DNA of 35,808 nucleotides, from the NCBI GenBank assembly GCA_031275325.1, contig JAISOX010000069.1:1-35808 (forward strand), given 5' to 3'. The stretch is from Treponema sp. GTDB lineage: Bacteria; Spirochaetota; Spirochaetia; Treponematales; Breznakiellaceae. Positions 31,381 to 35,808 of the stretch are shown piece by piece (position 1 is the stretch's first letter; each line of letters opens with the position of its first letter). Below the pieces are notes generated by a model. The model was not told where the DNA came from. It ran no database searches and was given only the letters and a program-made list of their open reading frames with translations. A program made the position numbers and the translations under genes.

Positions 31381-32351
31381 AGGCGCTTTACCGGGTCAAG
31401 ATCCGGTCAATAGCGGGGAAGGGCAGGATACTTTTCCTGTGGGGACTCTTATTGGGGGTAATGGGAAGGTGGGAAGCCGGACTGTATGCCCAAAGTCCCG
31501 CGCAGATCCTCTTGGCGGATGAAATGCGGCGGCTTGAAGAAACCGTAAAAATTGCCAAAGGCTCCTCCGGGGAGCGGCAGGAAGCCTTCATACGTCTGGC
31601 CCAGCTCTTCCAGCTTACCGGGAACCTTGAGGGCGCGGCCAAGGCCTGGAACGATGCGGCTCTGGCAGATCCGCAAAACCAGCATGACCCGGCCTTATTG
31701 GAGGGGGCTTTCTGCTTGGTCGCCCTGGGAGAAATGGACCAGGCGGAAACCCAGGTAACACCCCTCTTGCAGAGCCCCCACCCCGGAACCCGGCTTAAAG
31801 CCCGCTATTTACACGCCCAGATACAAGCCTTTCGATCCGGAGAACTAGCGCCCCTGCGTGCCCTTTTGGAAGATCCTGACTATGAGCGTTATATGCCGGG
31901 GATATACTATACCCTTTGGAAACTATCCGCTATAGAACTATACAAAACCAGGCTCCTTTCCCTCTATCCCCAAAGCCCGGAAGCCCGGATTGTTACCCCC
32001 GGGGCTTCCCCCGGCGGAACGGTAAGCCCCTGGCCCTTGGCCTTATGGCTGCTTTTTCCCGGGCGCGAGCAGGTAACCTTGACCGCGGCAGTACAGGATG
32101 CAGGGGAAAACTCCCCCCCTGCCGCTACGGATAAAGAAGCCCAGGTATTGCAGGCCGGTCTTTTCAGCAAGGAAGCGAATGCCCAGGCAATGGCCGCGCA
32201 GCTTAAAGACGCGGGTTTTGACGCCGCGGTTGTCCCGCGGACGGTAAAGGGAACGGCTTATTGGGTGGTAACCGTGCTTCCCGGGCCGGATATACAAAAG
32301 ACCATGGTCCAATTACAAGAAAAAGGCTTTGCATCCTTTCCGGTTTTTTAG
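31377..32351 (+). CDS. Secreted protein with SPOR domain and TPR-like repeats
   Basis: This 324-residue protein (two residues longer if the ATG at 31371 is used) has a signal or anchor sequence (ILFLWGLLLGVMGRWEAGLYAQ). A helical TPR-like region follows (RLAQLFQLTGNLEGAAKAWNDAALADP, LEGAFCLVALGEMDQAETQV). A C-terminal SPOR domain occupies the last 75 residues (VLQAGLFSKEANAQAMAAQL, FDAAVVPRTVKGTAYWVVTV). SPOR domains bind denuded peptidoglycan strands, usually at division sites. Thus it likely acts in cell-wall turnover or division in the periplasm. A short ORF with its own ribosome binding site overlaps the start. Confidence 0.85.
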   Translation: MKALYRVKIRSIAGKGRILFLWGLLLGVMGRWEAGLYAQSPAQILLADEMRRLEETVKIAKGSSGERQEAFIRLAQLFQLTGNLEGAAKAWNDAALADPQNQHDPALLEGAFCLVALGEMDQAETQVTPLLQSPHPGTRLKARYLHAQIQAFRSGELAPLRALLEDPDYERYMPGIYYTLWKLSAIELYKTRLLSLYPQSPEARIVTPGASPGGTVSPWPLALWLLFPGREQVTLTAAVQDAGENSPPAATDKEAQVLQAGLFSKEANAQAMAAQLKDAGFDAAVVPRTVKGTAYWVVTVLPGPDIQKTMVQLQEKGFASFPVF

Positions 32352-32474
32352 GAGTCCAGATCGAACCGTAGGGTTTCATGGGGGAGGTTCCTGGAAGTTT
32401 TTATGCTTATCCTGCATGACCCTACCCTGAATCGAGCGGCTTAGGGTATACTGGACGCATAAGGAGCAGTTACC

Positions 32475-34130
32475 ATGCATGAAATACAGGTTGCCTTTGC
32501 TGATGGCCATTCCCTTACCTGTCCTATCGGAACCCCGGCGGAAACCCTGATCGAACATTTTGGCATAGCCTCTGGGAAATTAGCCGCGGTTAAAGTCAAC
32601 AACGAAATCCTCCCCCTTTCTGTACCGCTTGAGGTAAATTCCCAGGTGGAACCGGTGTCTTTGGAAACGCCTGAAGGGATGATGATATACCGGCGTTCTC
32701 TGGCCTTCCTGCTTGCCATGGCAGCACACCGATTATTTCCCGAACGAAAACTCTATGTCGGCCATTCCCTGGGTAACAGTTATTACTATACCTTCCTGGT
32801 GGGAATCCCCGCGAAAAAAGACATTGAATCCCTGAAGCTGGAAATGAAGGCCTTAGTTGAGGCAGACCTTCCCATAACCGTGCATCTTATGGCCTATACC
32901 GAAGCCTTGCATCTTTTTGTAAAAAACGGCCAGACCGATACCGCGCTGCTCCTGGAGGAACGGAGCGATTCCAAAGTACAGATCAATGGATGCAGGGAAT
33001 TTACCGACCTCTACATCGAAGCCCTGGTCCCCCGTACAGGGCTGCTTGCGGTCTTTGATCTCATCTCCTACCATGGGGGCTTTCTCCTCTGTTTTCCCGG
33101 AATCGGACAGGGCATTACCCTGACGGCCTTTGAAGACAATCCGATCATTTTTTCGGTGTATAACGAATATAAGAAATGGGGCCGCATCGTGGGACTCCAT
33201 GCAGTGGGGCATCTTAACCGGATCATCCGGGAACGGACCATTAAAGACTATATCAGGATCGCCGAAGCGTTCCAGGCAAAAAAATTATCGGACATTGCGG
33301 ATCTCATTTATACCCGAAAAGAAACCGTGAAAATAGTGTTTATTGCCGGGCCTTCCAGTTCCGGGAAAACCACTACGGCCAAGCGGCTTTCCATTGAGCT
33401 TAAAGTAATGGGCATTGAACCTATCGCTATTGGACTGGATGATTATTATGTGAATACCGATAAAACGCCCCGGGATGAGAAAGGCGAACCGGATTACGAA
33501 TGTCTCGAAGCCCTGGATATCCCCTATTTTAATCAACAGCTTCTGGACCTCTTTAATGGGGAGGAAGTAACCCTTCCACTCTATGATTTTAAGACCGGCC
33601 GCCGCCGGGACTCAGGAGGCAGGAAGATTCGTCTTGGAAGGCGGACCGTACTGATTATCGAGGGTATCCATAGCCTTAACGACGGCCTTACCCCTCAGAT
33701 CGATAGGGATACCCAATTTAAGCTGTATGTTTCTGCGTTGACCCAGCTTAACCTGGATGATCACAACCGGATCCCCACCAGCGACCACCGGCTTCTGCGG
33801 CGCATGGTCCGGGATTACCAGTTCCGGGGCACCAATGCGATAAACACCATTAATATGTGGCCCAGTGTACAGCGGGGAGAACGGCGGTATATCTTTCCCT
33901 TCCAGAACGAGGCGGATGCGGCCTTTAACTCCGCGTTGAGTTATGAGCTGTCGGTATTGAAATTCTACGCGGAGCCGCTGCTCCATTCGGTGAAACCTCA
34001 TAACCCTGAATATGCCGAAGCAGTACGGCTCCTCTCCTTCCTCAAAAACTTCGCTCCCATTCCTCCGCAATATGTACCGGGACAGAGCGTCCTGAGAGAG
34101 TTTATTGGGGAAAGTGAGTTTAAGTATTAA
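32475..34130 (+). CDS. TGS-domain P-loop kinase, uridine-kinase-like (TP0667-type)
   Basis: The 551-residue protein has a TGS domain at 1-62 (a ubiquitin-like RNA/nucleotide-binding module). A region at 70-200 resembles the second additional domain of threonyl-tRNA synthetase (HSLGNSYYYTF). A C-terminal PRK/uridine-kinase domain has Walker A GPSSSGKT at 292-299, then IGLDDYYVNTDKTPRDEKGE and RTVLIIEGIHSLN. Such fused kinases occur in clostridia, thermotogas and spirochaetes and are annotated as uridine kinase or nucleoside kinase. The substrate is not proven. AAGGAG precedes the ATG. The stop codon shares one base with the next gene's start. Confidence 0.9.
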   Translation: MHEIQVAFADGHSLTCPIGTPAETLIEHFGIASGKLAAVKVNNEILPLSVPLEVNSQVEPVSLETPEGMMIYRRSLAFLLAMAAHRLFPERKLYVGHSLGNSYYYTFLVGIPAKKDIESLKLEMKALVEADLPITVHLMAYTEALHLFVKNGQTDTALLLEERSDSKVQINGCREFTDLYIEALVPRTGLLAVFDLISYHGGFLLCFPGIGQGITLTAFEDNPIIFSVYNEYKKWGRIVGLHAVGHLNRIIRERTIKDYIRIAEAFQAKKLSDIADLIYTRKETVKIVFIAGPSSSGKTTTAKRLSIELKVMGIEPIAIGLDDYYVNTDKTPRDEKGEPDYECLEALDIPYFNQQLLDLFNGEEVTLPLYDFKTGRRRDSGGRKIRLGRRTVLIIEGIHSLNDGLTPQIDRDTQFKLYVSALTQLNLDDHNRIPTSDHRLLRRMVRDYQFRGTNAINTINMWPSVQRGERRYIFPFQNEADAAFNSALSYELSVLKFYAEPLLHSVKPHNPEYAEAVRLLSFLKNFAPIPPQYVPGQSVLREFIGESEFKY

Positions 34131-35620
34131 TGGATACGGAAATCCAGGGGGCCGGACCCAGGAAACCGGATCCCCCCAGCCCCAGGCTCATCCTGGACGA
34201 AGCAAGCGGTATAGCCGCGCTGGCCTTTGATACCGGCCTTGATGCGCACGCCTTCGCCCAGTTAAAGCTGGCCCGCCTTATCGCCGCATCAGGGTATATG
34301 GTTGCCCCGGATGGTTCATGGACGCCCTGGAAACCCTTAGGCGTACGGGAACAGCACGGAACCATAGGTATCTGGGGACCGGCCTTTACGGGAGAAAGGC
34401 TGGATACCCTTATTACGGATGATACCCGAAAGGACCAGGCCCTGGATGCCCTGCGGTATTGGATCCGGGCGTGCCGCCTCTTGGACGCCCAGCAGCGTCT
34501 TCCTGCGCCCTGGCCTGCCGGGGCCATTATTGCCCCTTCAGGCAGGATCCTGTTCCCTCCAGAAGAACTCCTCCAGTACAGTATCAAAGCCGCGGGACCG
34601 GACGCATGGTTTCACGGGGTCCAGCAGTATGTGCATCCGGATTGCTCAGGCATGGGGGGGATCGCATTTACCGCGGGGGCCATGCTGTACCGGATATTCT
34701 GCGGTTCACCGCCCTTCCCCAATACGAATGAGGAGACCCTCCATAAGGACATTCGGGAAGGGGTCTTTCTCCCCCCCAGGCTGGCGGTTCCCGGATTAGA
34801 CCCCAGCCTGGCCGCGCTCATAAACCGGACCCTGAGGCTCCTTCAGGAAAAGCAGGCGGCCCAAGCTCCCCTGGTTCTCGGCGCCCTAGAAGACCTGCTT
34901 GGCCCTCCAGGTTCCGCTCCCGCCGCATCCTACCTGCATGAGATCACGTCCGCGGAACAGGCGCGGCTTACCCTTGAGAAAGAGCGGTTTACCAAACAGC
35001 TTAACCTCCGGGTAAAAGCCGCACGGTTTATCCGCCGGAACATCCCGGCCCTCGCGGGGGTATCCATTGCCCTGGTGAGTCTGGTTCTGGTGATCGCCAG
35101 CGTGATTTCCGACCGGGCAAAGCGGCCCACCACCCAAGGGATGGCTCCCCTAGAAGTGGTGGAGACCTATTATCAGGCCATGGGAGCCCTGGATCATCTG
35201 CAGATGGACGCCTGCGTTATGCCCAAGGCCGGAAAAGAGGACATTGATATGGTTACCAATTTCTTTGTAATCACCCGGGTTCGCCAAGTCTATGAGGGGA
35301 ATATACCCGCGATCCTCTCTGCCCAGGAATGGATCAATGCAGGTTCCCCGCCTACGGAATCCACGGTTTTTGGCGTTTCGGATCTTCGGCTTGAGGGGAT
35401 TGACCAGGACGAAACAGATGGGGAAGTATCCTTTGCAGCTTCGTACCTGCTCTGGCTTCCGGGAACCTTCCGGGAGCCGGATGATCCAGAACGGGGGGAG
35501 GCCGGTTCTGAAACCGCTGAAGCGGCGGGGCTTCCCTGGAGCGTTTCCCGGCGGGATCTGATTCGGCTTACCCAGCGCCAGGGAGCGTGGCGTATCGCGG
35601 CAATTCAACGTAACCCCTAG
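34130..35620 (+). CDS. Transmembrane pseudokinase-like protein
   Basis: The 496-residue protein has a cytoplasmic part (1-300) that follows the layout of a Ser/Thr kinase C-lobe. A helix (ALDALRYWIRACRLLDAQ) is followed by the catalytic-loop position reading GAIIAPSGRILFPPEELL, without HRD or DFG. Then GGIAFTAGAMLYRIFCGSPPFPNTNEETLHKDIREG and LDPSLAALINRTLRL match the F-to-H helix region (normally DxWSxGxxLYExLxGxxPF). The transmembrane helix is at about 307-326, and the outer domain (MAPLEVVETYYQAMGALDH...) may be NTF2-like. Lacking catalytic residues, it is predicted to bind rather than phosphorylate. The ATG overlaps the kinase stop (TAATG), showing tight coupling. Confidence 0.7.
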   Translation: MDTEIQGAGPRKPDPPSPRLILDEASGIAALAFDTGLDAHAFAQLKLARLIAASGYMVAPDGSWTPWKPLGVREQHGTIGIWGPAFTGERLDTLITDDTRKDQALDALRYWIRACRLLDAQQRLPAPWPAGAIIAPSGRILFPPEELLQYSIKAAGPDAWFHGVQQYVHPDCSGMGGIAFTAGAMLYRIFCGSPPFPNTNEETLHKDIREGVFLPPRLAVPGLDPSLAALINRTLRLLQEKQAAQAPLVLGALEDLLGPPGSAPAASYLHEITSAEQARLTLEKERFTKQLNLRVKAARFIRRNIPALAGVSIALVSLVLVIASVISDRAKRPTTQGMAPLEVVETYYQAMGALDHLQMDACVMPKAGKEDIDMVTNFFVITRVRQVYEGNIPAILSAQEWINAGSPPTESTVFGVSDLRLEGIDQDETDGEVSFAASYLLWLPGTFREPDDPERGEAGSETAEAAGLPWSVSRRDLIRLTQRQGAWRIAAIQRNP

Positions 35621-35642
35621 GGCCTATGCGGATACATGAGGG

Positions 35643-35680
35643 GCCATTCGGGTAATGGCGGACTAAGGTCCGGCGGACCT
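35643..35680 (+). other. Two tandem small hairpins before the caspase-like gene
   Basis: GCCATT/AATGGC (35643-35659, 5-nt loop) is followed by AGGTCC/GGACCT (35666-35680, 3-nt loop). No T-run follows. They could be processing or stabilising elements, or chance. Confidence 0.3.
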
Positions 35681-35701
35681 GTAGTATTTAAGGAGGAAGC
35701 T

Positions 35702-35808
35702 ATGAAGAAACTGGCAGCGCTGCTCTTGGCAATGGTATCTCTGGCAGGGCTTAGGGCCCAGCAGAAATACGCGCTGGTCATCGGGAACGGGGCCTATACC
35801 AGCGTTAC
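35702..35808 (+). CDS. Secreted caspase-like (peptidase C14) protein, 5' end only
   Basis: The window ends after 35 codons. The ATG has AAGGAGG upstream at 5 nt. Residues 1-20 are a signal peptide (MKKLAALLLAMVSLAGLRAQ). The mature start, KYALVIGNGAYTSV, is the beta-1 strand motif of bacterial caspase/metacaspase-like proteins (RxALVIGNxxY). Whether the His-Cys dyad exists cannot be seen. It follows the pseudokinase gene by 81 nt, on the same strand. Confidence 0.75.
   Translation, partial: MKKLAALLLAMVSLAGLRAQQKYALVIGNGAYTSV

Noticed and set aside
1-35808. tRNA, rRNA or riboswitch genes
   Set aside because: I looked for T-loop (GTTCGA-type) motifs with matching arms and for known leader patterns on both strands and found none. 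A covariance-model search would be decisive.

Overview
The window is about 35.8 kb of spirochaete chromosome, most likely a Treponema of the termite-gut type (T. primitia / T. azotonutricium relatives). The grounds are: (i) alaS, ppiC, nusB, a TPR membrane protein and a stand-alone groES lie in the same order as in Treponema pallidum (TP1017 to TP1013, from memory); (ii) the AlaRS is short, as in treponemes; (iii) there is a flgF-flgG-flgJ cluster; (iv) there are spirochaete-typical families (BAPKO_0422-like outer-membrane barrel, PUR-domain protein, TGS-uridine-kinase-like protein, many TPR lipoproteins). No rRNA, tRNA or CRISPR was seen.

Layout. 1-894: decayed edge with a truncated transposase and the tail of a PHP-domain gene. 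895-2601: a thioesterase converging on a group-2 sigma-70 factor, then an intergenic region with a strong groES promoter. 2602-8264: groES, then the minus-strand alaS-ppiC-nusB-TPR operon. 8373-10316: a CsgG-like/beta-barrel protein, its promoter and a 21-bp minisatellite. 10317-13557: minus-strand operon of an MBL/beta-CASP RNase, rlmB and a secreted TIM-barrel-like protein. 13851-15148: a two-gene unit of unknown function. 15360-17741: phosphohexomutase and PUR protein. 17917-19699: oxidoreductase and CPBP protease. 19680-21809: flagellar rod genes. 22049-24118: an IscR-like Rrf2 regulator with a membrane/winged-helix protein. 24119-24778: a second 21-bp minisatellite upstream of an outer-membrane barrel gene. 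24779-29693: barrel, TPR lipoprotein, DUF503, lipoprotein, TPR-Mrr-like protein and a small membrane protein. 29690-35808: miaB, LapA-like, SPOR protein, TGS-kinase, a membrane pseudokinase and the start of a secreted caspase-like protein.

The most interesting points are these. Three intergenic sites have the same sigma-28-type architecture, TAAG-N15-(G/A)CCGATA(A/T). One precedes flgF. The other two would put an RNA-processing operon and a TPR/Mrr-like gene (plus a small unlisted ORF) under the motility sigma factor. An Rrf2 regulator with the IscR ligand set (C93, C100, C106, H109) is joined to a multi-winged-helix membrane protein that carries the FGDGDPN motif. A TGS-kinase gene overlaps a gene for a transmembrane pseudokinase, followed by a secreted caspase-like gene. 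Two unrelated 21-bp tandem arrays each sit upstream of the promoter of an outer-membrane-barrel gene. GGATCC is several-fold over-represented.
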